Of a stretch of DNA of 64,000 bases, positions 37,501 through 49,500 are shown piece after piece. Each line of letters starts with the position of its first letter. The stretch's first letter is position 1. The position numbers and the translations under genes were made by a program. The stretch is from Ctenosaura bakeri (taxonomy: Eukaryota > Chordata > Lepidosauria > Squamata > Iguanidae), in NCBI GenBank assembly GCA_948474755.1, contig CAOLHI010000020.1, forward strand, positions 1,116,001 through 1,180,000. The letters run 5' to 3'. Below the pieces are notes generated by a model. It searched no databases. It saw only the letters and a program-made list of their open reading frames with translations, and was not told the DNA's origin.

Positions 37501-40500
37501 AGGTTGACATGCATAATTGAAACTCTGCTATATAGAATTTATCCTTTTCTCACTTCCTAAATAAGTGAAAATACTGTTACCTTATTCAAAGTGAAAAGGG
37601 CATAATCCTTATTCCTGACAACTTCAACTCCTCTCCTTTCCACCTTTCCTTTCTAAACTTGGCAAGAACAGCTCTTCTCTTAGGGTTTCCCCACCCACTG
37701 GACCAAGTCAGTAGTTCACAGTAATTACTTTGGCTCATATGGGAGAATACAACCCTCCGATAAACTGAACCTGAGTTACTTTGAATTGTGCCTGAAAATG
37801 GACTTGCAGCAAGATGAGTCGTTGCAGCAAAAGAGTGCTATGCTTTCTACAGCCAGCTTCAGCTAATCTGACTGCAGTTCTTTGGAGCAGCTTAAATTTC
37901 TGAACATACTTCGAAAGAAGCCCTACAGAGACCTTGTTAGAGTGATCCAAACGGAAAGTAACCAAAGCATATGTCATTATAGCCAGAGCTGATAACTCTT
38001 GGAGTAGGCAGTGTTGACAAAGAAGACTTAAACTGTGCAAATGCACCCTGGCCACCACAGAAACCCAAGCACAGGGCTGAATCCCAGGAGTAGATTTAGG
38101 TAATGTGATCTCATCCAGCATAGGTTGAATCCTTATTTTCTAATCTGCCTTTTGACTAAAGAGGTACATTTCTATCTTGTCCAGACTGAGTATCTACTGA
38201 GAGGTAAACATGTGGGTCTGTGCAGCTGTGTTAAATCTCATTTTTTTTCTTAGTGGCTGGAGACAGCATTCAGATGGAAAGCTGTCCAGTTGAGTATCCT
38301 TTATCTGAAAATCTGAAATGCTCCAAAATCCAAAACTTTTGGAAAGCAGGACCCAGTCTCTTTCCTGTAAGGAGCATGAAGGAATTGTGGAGGTTTCACT
38401 TGGCATTGCATGCTGCTTGGAAACTCTCTCAATTGGCTCACAGCCTTTTTTCACTGTCAGCTTGCTTTGCAAGCAGCATGTACATGATTGCAAGCAGCAT
38501 GTACATGATTCCAAGCAGGCTGAAAGGAGAAAAAACAAGCTGAGAGACTTTGCAGGTAGTGCAGGCATCATCCCAGGCAAGCCTCCGTAATTCCTTCATA
38601 TTTCCTGCAGGAAGATAGCAGAGGAGAAGAACTGACAAAAGAGCGGACCCCACATCAAATGAATGGTATATAGTCTCATTACATATATGCAGATATTCCA
38701 AAATCTGAAATCCAAAACACCTCTGTCCCAAGTATTTTGGAAAACAGATACTCAACCTGTATTTTGTTTCATTATAGATGCATTCTTATCCTCACTATGA
38801 TGGAAGACAAGGGAAAACAAATGCCAAAAACCATAATAAGGGCAAAGTAATTTTGAGGTTTCAAGTTTTCTTTTCAAAAAAAAAAAAAAAGTTGAACGCA
38901 GTTCAGATCAAGTGGATTCAGTTTCCCATTTTAAAGACTTTCAGACAGACTTTTGAAAGATCTGTATTTACTCCATATGCAGAAAATCATTAATGATCAT
39001 GGTGCAAGTGACTTGTGTATGAGCAAGGGTAAGGAATTATGATCCTCTATATCATTTCTGTTCTGAAACTTTTTCAGTATGTGTATATCTTGAATGAGAT
39101 AGATTTTATTACTCTGTTACTAAGTAATAGTGTACTTTAGTATTTATGTGTCATATACTTTTTGTTAAATGTTTTATACAGAGTTGCAACAGTCCATCAA
39201 CCAATTCTAGATGAAATTCTTAATAGAGTTTCCCATGCCAGTTACCCACATAATTTATGGAACTATTTTTAGAACTGAGCACAGTTAAACTGACAAAAAT
39301 ATGGTATCCAGTAATAAAATAAATACTCTGTTTTAAGTAAACACTCCTGTTTTCTTAAACTGTGAGAGTCTAAGGTATAGGATTTCATTATTACTGAGTA
39401 CTGTATTGTAATTTGGTGGGTGTTAGAACATACCAGAAACTACTAAAAGAGATAAAGAGTGTATATGGAAAAAAACATACTGGTTTTGACTGTATTGTCT
39501 CAGTTTCAGAAGATTTAAATGATGTTTTCTTTATCTTATATTTAATCTGCTTTTTTTACAAGCTCCTAGAGTTTGGATTTTTGCCTATGCTTCCAGTTTT
39601 TCAAAACAAGTATTACATATGGTCATGTAAATCACTGATGCTTTGTTTGTTCTTTGTATTTGAAAGTGGATTGCCACAGCTCCATGGAAACAGATTCTAT
39701 AAAGTTACATAATGGAATCTGTGATTTCTTTAAGGTTACTGAAAGTCATAGTGATAAAAGCAACATGTCTGGAGATGCAAAGAGCAAAGACAGCATTCAC
39801 TTCTTACCCAATGAAACAAGACTAACTTCTCAACCAAACAAAGATGTAGATACCAAAGAAAAGAATAGTTTAGCTGGAGAGGAAGATGATACAGAGTGCG
39901 ATTCATTCTTTGATGATCCTGTACCAAAACCAGAACGATCTTATGGCTGGTAAGTCAAACATACTTCTAATATCTTTTAAATTTAATTTATCTGTCAAAC
40001 AGTTTTTGTTGGAGGATGCTAATTTTTGTAACTTTATAGTAAATAAAGAAAAGGCTTCAGGAACCTATAGAGCCCACTGGGGGGAAAAATAACTTTTTTC
40101 AAAAATTGCAAAGTATTTTTCCTATGTGCCTTTTAATTTGGAAATATTTATTTTCATATATTTATACAAGCTTATACATTTGATGACAATAAAGCAATAA
40201 TAGTTTGAGTAGGAGTACGAAGGTTGATAAAGCCAGAACACCAGTGCTTCAACTTGCAGCATTATGTACTAGTAAATGTAGCAGAGCATCAGAATATTCT
40301 ACATAAAGGTGGCTTTTTACACTGTTTATTTAAGCAAGGGATGGGCAAATTATGGCCCTCCAATTACTGGTCAGCAATTCCTGACGTACCTCACCTATAT
40401 CTATACTAGCTATGGACAATTTACTCTTGGTATGCAGATGCCATTTTCACATAAAGCATTTTCTACTCAAAGAAAATGGAAGAATTAAAATAACAAAGAA

Positions 40501-43500
40501 TGGTAGCTAGTGGAGAACATTTTCAAAGGAACAGGAAGGAAAAGGAACCCCTTTTATAAACCTGACTTGTGTTTATAAAAAGTCTCTCAACATAGTGATT
40601 CTGTGCAAGGTGCCATGGACCTTCTTTTAAATGAAGTAGGCAGAATTTTGTTATGGAAAATAACATCTATACAGTGTTTACCTGTCACTTGTGGCAGTAG
40701 CATCCTGGCATTCATTATTCAGTGACTGTTACTACTATTTGTTTTCTGGTGTTAGTGTGTGGATTGTGTGGTCCAGCTATACTGTTTTGCCTAGTAAAGT
40801 CCCTTATTAAAGAATATGAAAATAGCTAAAATCAATGACTGCCTTTCTGTCTCCTTTTTATTAAAGGAAAAATGATTCCAGCAAGGAGGGAAATGTTGCA
40901 TCTCTTTCAGATGCACTGCCTGCAAAGAGTGGCCTGAGTTCTTTGACTGGAGCACCTCCACTAAAACAGTCTGATAGTAAGTATTAACTCCTTTGACATG
41001 TTGAGCAGAACAAGAGTAAAAATTTGTACTGCCCTGCTATAATTATTAGGACATTCATGTGTTACAAGAACTTTTCCTTAATTATAGCAGATAAAATGTT
41101 TCCATTGAGAATTCCTGTTGTGTAAGAAAAGGTAAGAGAATTGTTACCTGCTGGCTGTGAGAGCTGCCATATTTCAACAGCCTTCAACTGAAAGCTAGAA
41201 ACAAGAATGTAGTACTTATGAATTGTAGCAACCTAATTCCAAGTTCAAATATTTAAAAAGTGAGAATGCAAAAGTACACCTCAGTAAAATTTTTGCACTT
41301 CTCCACCCACCATTCTGTATTACCTTTTCTTAACTTACATGGCATACTTTTTGAAAAAGCAAGCATCATTGGCAGGTGTTGATTTAAAGAATGAGCACCA
41401 GTAACTTTAATAAAGAGTAATGTTTTCTTCATTTTCTATCCTACCTTTGAGCTCATTCAACATCATGTGATAAGACTACTTCTTTTGCACCTTCCTTTTC
41501 TACTTTTGTACTGTATTGCTCTCCCCTTTCCCAAACTGCTCTACCACATTCCCAGTTTTCATGAGCAGATCTGAGAGACTTACAAAGGAGAGACGAATTA
41601 ATTCTACCACAGACAGATACCATTAGTTGCAACTTTTCTTTCTTTCATATATTGGATCAAAATATATACAGAACAAATTCATTTGCTTAAAAGGATCCAT
41701 CAGTTGAAGTAGTATTACAAAACAATAAAATAATGTAATGTATCAGCTGTTTTCTATTTCTCCATTTCTTAAATATTAAATAAAGGAAGTGGCATGCCTG
41801 CATGTTCTGTAGTATTATACCTAGTAATTATTCCAGGGCTGTTTTATCAATACAGGATTGTATCCAGGGTTTCTCTAGAAGGCAAGTTTGTACGATCTGT
41901 CTTCCTCATCTCTCATTTATGGTTCCATCAAGCCTTCCATGGAACCTTCTACAGAAGATTTGGGGGCCTCCCAAACAGTGGGCTCTGTCTTGTATCACAT
42001 GCAGTGTGAAGGAAGAATTGTTTGTAGTTAGATGGATTAATTTTGTTCCAGTGCGAGTTCCACTGGCAAAATCCTTCTGCCTGATTTAGAGTAATTCTTC
42101 CCTAGCAGTGCAGCCACTCCTTTTCAGAGGAGAGCCCTAGTTCCTTGCATGGGTTTTCCCAGGAAATAGGGGATTAGAGGGGAAGAAGAGGATTGGTTTC
42201 ATTAGTTGCTGTCTGTTCACCCTACTGCTTGGTACAAAATGTAATACCAACCTGAAGCTGGGATTTAAAATGTTTAATTTTAAAAATTCTGTCATCAAAT
42301 GATGAAATATCTTGTTCTGTAAGTAGCAATTACACATTTTTAAACTTCCCAATTTTTGGCTTACAGATGCAAACTCAATTATGAAAGATGTAAAGATGGT
42401 GAATTCTAAACTTGGAACACTTGAACTAGGCAAGTAGCTTTTCTGCAGAAAGACAATATATGTAATTTCCCTTGCCTTGTTTAATTTAAACATTGTGCAA
42501 ATGAAAGTAGCTAGTTGTGAATGTCATTGAAGTGTATGGCCTTTCCAGTGGTCATCATTTGGCTCATTTGCCCTTGTTTTTAAATGTACCACGGAGGAGC
42601 AATCCACAATGATTGGGTTGTTTCCCGCGTGCCAGCCGGAACTGGCAGGAGTCCACATTCCAAATCAGTTAATTCAGTTAGGACTGCACTCTCCCTCTGT
42701 CAGTTTTAATTTTCTTGCCAAGCAAACTGGACAGGTTTTCACTCTCTCTGTCAGTGTTTGGTTAAGGAGAACTGTTAGCAGGTTTTGGAGTTTGAATAAA
42801 CTTGAAAAATGTTGATGGAAATAGAATCCCAGATACTTGCCACATAGCGAGGCTCTGAGGAAGAGAAAAGGAATAATATTAAAAAATGTCTCCCCTCAGA
42901 TGCCTGCCACACAGTGAGGCTCTGAGTTGGAATCTAATAATAATGGAAATGATGGTGCCTCTCAGATGATCGCAAATGTGCAAGTTTCTGGTGAAGGTAA
43001 AGCAACTGATTTAAGAAAAGTATTCCTTTCCTCCAGTGAAAGCAACGTGGAGGAGGTAAGATCTGTGGGGAATAAGCATGTAGAAGAGAAGGAGAAAACA
43101 GTTAAAAAGAAGAAAGTGGATACTGCTCATAAACGGGGTCAGGATCTGCTTCCGAAGAAAGTTAAAGTTAAGTCAGCGGTAGAATCAACAAAAGCCTGTT
43201 CGAGCCGCTTTGTTGATTTTGGAGATTCCATGGAGATGGGAGGGGCTGTTGGAGAGTGCAAACCTATCTCTGGAGCAGATGCAGTTAGTCCATCTAGTTG
43301 CCCTGAGCTGAAGGGCGGGGACAAGTTGGAACACATTGTTACTCCAGCGCCCGGCTCTCTGTGGTCAGCAGGAAGCAGCTCATGTGGCAAAACAGAGAGA
43401 GTCGCATTTAAAGGGAAAGGCGACTGGCGTTCCTCTGTTATGGACGCAGCCCCAGACCTATTTGTCAGGAATGGGGCGAGAGAGAAGAAGTTAGGATGCC

Positions 43501-46500
43501 TAATAATAATATGTGGGAGGAATGAAGGAAAGGTGGCCAGCACTAAGACAGGGCAGCTGGACCGGGCAGTTTCCATCTAAGGCTAATTTAATGATGAATT
43601 CATTGAATATAAGTGATTTGCAGTACATGATTAGACAAACTATTTCTAATGAATTATGACAGACTATTTCCAATGAATTAAATGCAATTATTTTATCTTC
43701 ACGAAATCAATTTAATACATCTAATGAACTGGACTCTTTGATTGATAGAAGATTGTATAATTTGATGAATTCTCAGTCAGTAATGAATATGCATAATTTA
43801 AACTTGCAAACATTATTAAAATAAAATATATTGCCTGAGAGAGTAAACCAAAACTGGGAAAGAACTGCGAGTTTGGAAACAAGTAAAGGAGGGGAGAAAG
43901 AGCAAAGGGAGTCAATACAAAAGAAAAGGAGAATGGATTCTCTGCAAGGTGAACAGGTTGAGGAGTATGGTGAAGATATAGAAATTCCTATGAAAAGGAA
44001 AAGATTTGGTAGTGAGATAGAGGGAAAGTTTAACGATGAATGGAATGAGGAAGAGATGCAAGAGCGGGTAGATAATTCTGATGTTGGCAGCTCCTCAGGA
44101 GCAAAGGAAGCAGAGGAGTTAGCTAGTGACAGAATGGTTCAAGCAGAAAACTTTAAAAATGTATTGAGAAGGGTATTAAATACATTAGGTTTGAAAATGG
44201 ATGAGGATAAGTATCAGTTGAAGGAATTGAAAGGAAAGGAGGCTAACATAGCTTCTGTAATTAAAAAAAGAGGGATGCATGGATTTGATATGCCAGTGCC
44301 TTATATGTTTAAGGAGTTGATTCATGTAGAATGGGAGGCTTCTTTGAATACTCGTAGGCCATACTAATAAATTATATTCTTTTGAAAAGAAGGATGTGGA
44401 ATTGTTAAAGGTCCCCCTAGTGTATGAGCCGATAGCTACGCTTATTTCGGGGGCTCTGGTTCTCCAAGAAGGTGATACTATGTTAAAAGATATGGATGAA
44501 AAGAGAGCTTATTCGGCTTTAAGGAAAGCGCATGAAAATTCAGCTCCAGCTATTAGGGCTTCTGTAGCAACTTCTATGTTTGCTCGTGCAGATATGATGT
44601 GGATTGAAGAGGTAATAGAAGATAAGGATATACAATTTTGGTCTTCTCTGTAAGCTTTACCCAGAGTTAGGAAACTCTTAGAGTATGTGGCGGATGCCAG
44701 TTATTCTGTGGCATTTATGACAAGAAATACAAATGCTGTGACTGTTGCTAGAAGGGCATTGTAGTTGCATCATTGGGATGCTGATCAGAAATCCAGGAAT
44801 AACCTTGCTTTTGTTCCTTTTAAAGGAGAGTTGCTGTTTGATGATCAAGCATTGGAAAAAATGTTAGTTGAGAGTAGAGAAAAGAATCAGGTAATGCCTA
44901 CTTTGTCCAAAAAGAAGCCTGAAAGGAGACCATTTCGAAATTTGCATTATTCCTTTCTAGGTAGAGGAAATGGTAGAAAGCAGGATCTGAGATACGGTCG
45001 ACAGCAATGGTATAGGACAAAAGGTCAGTATGGAAGGTCGGGATCTTTGGTAGGAAAGGGCAGGTTGGTGAGAAAAGTGGGGGATCTAGTCAGCGAAAGT
45101 AGAACCCAGTTCTGACAAACAACAAAATTGTGTAGGAAGACTGCTGCAATTCAATATCCTGTGGAACCAGATTACATCAGACCAGTGGGTTTTGCAAGTA
45201 GTAACTCAGGGTTACAAGATACTGTTCGAAAGGATGCGAAAATGCAGGTGTGTCTCCTCACCAGTAGCAAGTGTGCTGGAGAAAAGAGAAATAGTTGTGA
45301 GAGAGGTAGAACATCTAGTGCAGATTGGTGCAGTGGAGGAGGTTCCTCAAGATCAATATTTCTTGGGGGTCTACTCAACGTTCTTTACTGTCCCGAAAAG
45401 ACTTATCGTTCTGTCCTGAACCTGAGATATCTCAACAGTTTTGTGAAATATCTCAGGTTCAAGATGGAGATGTTGCAAACTATAAAAGAAATTTGACCAA
45501 GGGAGACTAGATGGCTTCAATAGACCTGAAAAAAGCTTATCTGCATGTTGCTATGAGAAATACAGACAAGAAGTATCTCGAATTTTTCAAGGCAATGTCT
45601 TTCGGTTTGGCTTCGTCTCCGAGGGTGTTCACAAAGGCGTTGGTTCCTCTGGTAGCCTATCTGGATGATTTGTTGATAAAGACAGACTCTCAGAGGAAGC
45701 TGGAAATGAATTTTTGGATGACCATAGATGCATTACAGACTTCTAGGTTTCTAGTGAATCTAGAGAAGAGTCATTTAACTCCCACAAGGGTTCTGACTCA
45801 TTTGGGAGTGAGAATAGATACCAACAAGGGGAGAATTTATCTCTCAGAGGAGAGAATTATGAAGGTGAAAAAAAGTAATGCAGAGGTTACTGAAAAGTTC
45901 TTCTGTGGATGTGATGATGTTGGCTCAAGTGATGGGGACTTTAGTGTCAACAATTCAGTTGGTGCCACGGGCCAGATTCCATTCCAGAGGATTGCAGAGA
46001 CTGTTGATTTCTCATCAATCGAACATAGGCAATAAAAGGCATTATTTAATCAAACTACCAACAATTGAAAGCAGACTGGGATGGTGGATAAGGGACTTGA
46101 ATTTGAACAAAGGAGTTCCTTTGGAAGTAAATCAGTATATAAAGATTACAACAGATGCGAGCTTGACAGGTTGGGGAGCCGTGTGTCAAGAGATGTCAGT
46201 TCAGGGTCTTTGGTCGGGTTTGGCTCTGAGACAGAATATAAATTTTTTGGAGCTGAAAGCAATTCGGCTAGCTCTGAAGTTTGTGAATATAGTGAAGGGC
46301 CATCATGTCTAAATTTGGACAGACAACATGACAGCAAGCGCGTATGTGGTGAACCAAGGAGTCCTTCGATCAAAAGCTCTGGTAGAAGAGTCAAACAGGC
46401 TCTTTTGTTGGGTGGAGAAAAATCTGCAATCCTTAACAGCAGTGCATCTAAAAGAGAAGTTAAATGACAGAGCAGATTATCCCAGTCGAAACAGATTGCA

Positions 46501-49500
46501 CCCGGGAAAGTGGACACTGAATTATCAGGTGTTTCAGAGTTTGAACAAACGATTTGGGCCTTTTCTGATAGACTTATTTGCCTCAACCAAAAATACCAGA
46601 CTAAAAAGATTATTTTCGATCGATGGAAGCAGGCGTGTGGAAGCAGCAGATGCTCTACCAGTACCATGGCTAGAAGGTCAGCTATATGCCTTTCCTCCTG
46701 TGCAGATATTGCAGTGGGTGTTACTGAAAATACAAAGGGAAAAGGCGAGAATGGTGTTGATAGCATCTTATTGGCCAAGGTGGCCTTGGTTCTCCCTACT
46801 GAAACAGGTGTCTGTAGGAGATCCTTGGAAGTTGCCGCTTCAAAGGGATCTTTTAAGTCAGTGACCGGTGTATCATCCGAACCCTCAGTGGCTGCGTTTG
46901 ATGGTCTGGGATTTGAGAGGAAGGCCCTATTGTTTCAGGATTATTTACCAGCAGTGGTGGACACTATCATGGCATCAAGCCATCAGTCAATGCAAAATTA
47001 TATATAATATGACATGGAAGGCTTTTGGAAAATGGTGCAATTCGTATACGTTGAAGATGTCTGACATCCAGGTGAAGCATGTACTGCAGTTTCTGCAGGA
47101 TGGTTTACAGAGAGATCTGAGGCCAAACACACTAAAACGGCAAGTATCAGCATTGTTGGTAGCACTGAAGTTTGATGGTGTATCTCTGTCAGCACATCCT
47201 CATATAAAGAGATTCTTGAGGGGTGAAGTGCTGACTTCTTTCCCAACGAAACACAGATTTCCAAGTTGGGATTTGAATCTGGTATTGGATTCTTTAACAA
47301 AGGTGCCGTTTGACCTGATAAGGGATGCTTCATAGAGATTAATGACCCTCAAGACTGTATTCTTAGTAGCCATAACTTCAGCAAGAAGGGTCTCAGAGTT
47401 GTCTGCTTTGTCTGTAAATGTGAACATGTGTAAGTTGGAGAAAGACAGATTAGTATTGACTTTGGAGCCAACCTTTCTTCCTAAATGTGCTTGGAAGAAG
47501 GTGACACCAGATGTTATTTATTTGCCAAGTTTCTTTCCTCAGCCAAAGGATGCGGAGGAAAAGAGATATCATACTTTGGATGTGATGAGAGCTGTGCATC
47601 TTTATATTAAGAGAACGGCAAGAATTAGGAGAAAAGAGGCACTGCTCATCTCATATAATCCTAATTCTATGGGTCAGAAAGTTTCCAAAGTGGTGATTGG
47701 CAAGTGGATCAAGAACTGTATTTTTCAGTGCTATGATGCTGCATGTAAAGCAAGACCGTGTAATGTGTATCCTCATTTCTGTGTCAACAAGTACAGCTTA
47801 TACTGTGACTTCTTCACTGCAACATGTTTGTGATGCAGCAGGATGGTTGGAATCATCTACTAGTGTAAGGCATTATAAGATGGATAAACTTCAGTCAGAG
47901 CAGGCTGCTTTCAGGAGAAAGGTGTTTCAGTTATGAAGAGTAAATGAGATCTCACCCAGAATGAGGCTTGGGTATTTCCCAATCGTTGTGGATTGCTCCT
48001 CTGTGCCATCCTGAGAATGAGAAATTGGACTTACCATGAGGTTTCATTCTGTGATGGCAGGAGGAGGAATCCACACCCACCCTGGGAAATTTAAAAAAAA
48101 TAAGGGAGAAATTGAAGAGGGCATATGGACAGTGGTTGTGCGTAGAGTTGGTCTGCTGTGATTTCTGGACCTTGAGAGGTGGACAGAGTTAATGGAGTTT
48201 GCAGTTTGGCTTGGCTAGAGAAGGAAACAGACGGAGGGAGAGTGGAGTCCTAACGGAATTAACTGATTTGGAATATGGACTCAGTTCCGGTTGGCACACA
48301 GGCAACAACCCAATCATTGTGGATTCCTCCTCCTGCCATCCTAGAATGAAACCTCATAGTAAGTCCAACTTCTCATTTTTCATCTCAGAAAAACAGAGGC
48401 CCCTTTTTATTAACAAATGAAATGGCATTGACATGAAATAGGCTTACCTATTTAAGAACAGAATTTGCTGATGCTCTGTTTGATTGCTTACAAACAGGAG
48501 ATGAAGATGAATATGCTGATGACTTCAACAGGTAAGACAATAATACTTAAATTCCTAGGCTGGAATACTGCTGGTGCATAGGCAGTGAAAGCAGGGGGAA
48601 AAAGACCATAAGTGCCATGGCTGTGGAGGAAGTAAGACACCAGAGAACCAGGCTGCTCAGAGTTGGCAGGTTTTTGTCTGCATTCCTTTGCCGCTGCTGC
48701 ATTTGCCTGGAAAAATGCCTAGCATAATGCCCCCACAGTACTCTGGTCCTATTTTTCACAGAGGCAAAGACTTCTCTGAGTTCAGTACCTGCTGTGAGTA
48801 TACACATAGGTTCTCAAAGAGGATTTAAAAGCTCATTTTTTTCTATATAGTAAACACTAAGCACAAAAGAACAACAACTAAATATCCTTTAATGAATTTC
48901 TGAAAGATTTGATAATCTTAATTTTTTTTGCAGTCTAACATTTTATATGTGCTTCAGACATATTATTTAAACATAGAAATCATCATAATGTGTTTTGTCA
49001 ATGTAAAACTAATTCTATTGATCAGTTCAATTCAGTACAGATTTCTAGGTGTAACAAATGTAGGAATCAGTGAAGTCAGAAGTAAATTCCATGTAAATTA
49101 GTGACATTTCAAATAAAAGATACCTGGAATTTGAGATGCCAGTTCATGAGCTTTGTTCTGTGTAGATTTTTTTGAGTAATTTTTATTAAACATAAAACAC
49201 ACACAACAATACACAACTATATATAAAATTAAAAAATACAGAACAAGATGCATGAAATAATAAATCTTATGTAACTAAACTATAAATATATAACTAAACT
49301 ACAACTAACAAAGAAAAAACTACAACTAATTAAAAATTGGTTCCCTCCCTTGTTGCAAACAGCTACTACTAAATAATTATACTTTACTTATAAATCATTA
49401 CATAAGATCTTGATTAGTTTTGTTGCTAATAGTATTTATGCCCTTTACCAAGTACTTAAAAAAATGTCCTAGTTAGTAATAACAAAAAGAACTAACAGTT

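Larger units (their letters stand above)
30951..39734 (+). other. CEP43: CEP43 intron 7 (8784 bp)
   Basis: The longest intron. It holds degraded L2 (32090-32890), a GC-richer patch with a 178-codon frame (33177-33713), a complex foldback (34490-35133), L2 again (36868-38190), a Tigger-like element (38287-38759) and an A-run at about 38877. The remaining parts are unrecognised. An extra small exon here is possible but not seen. Confidence 0.75.
42588..48385 (+). mobile_element. DIRS-type tyrosine-recombinase retrotransposon, degraded
   Basis: The order along the + strand is left inverted repeat (42593-42755), Gag-like frames (42927-45115), reverse transcriptase with 'SIDLKKAYLHVAM', 'MSFGLASSPRVFTKAL' and the box 'AYLDDLLI' (45128-45900), RNase H with 'ITTDASLTGWGAV', 'NFLELKAIRLALK' and 'TDN' (46081-46350), a DIRS spacer with 'LIDLFAS' and 'YAFPPVQIL', a tyrosine recombinase (46990-47940), the internal complementary region (47978-48074) and the right inverted repeat (48180-48385). 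It uses a tyrosine recombinase rather than a DDE integrase, so no target duplication is expected. Several frameshifts and stops show that it is inactive. It lies in the same orientation as CEP43. Confidence 0.9.
42430..48497 (+). other. CEP43: CEP43 intron 10 (6068 bp, GC-AG), filled by a DIRS element
   Basis: The donor is GCAAGT and the acceptor acaaacag. About 5.8 kb of the intron is the DIRS-type element at 42588-48385. Without it the intron would be only about 270 bp. Confidence 0.85.

Noticed and set aside
39654..39734. Upstream extension of CEP43 exon 8 to include the ATG at 39654
   Set aside because: The upstream acceptor (ccacag) would give the wrong phase, and the extra residues do not match FOP. 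The acceptor at 39734 restores frame and similarity.
42927..47936. Series of long frames inside CEP43 intron 10 as host genes
   Set aside because: Their order and motifs are those of a DIRS retrotransposon between inverted repeats, and they are broken by frameshifts.
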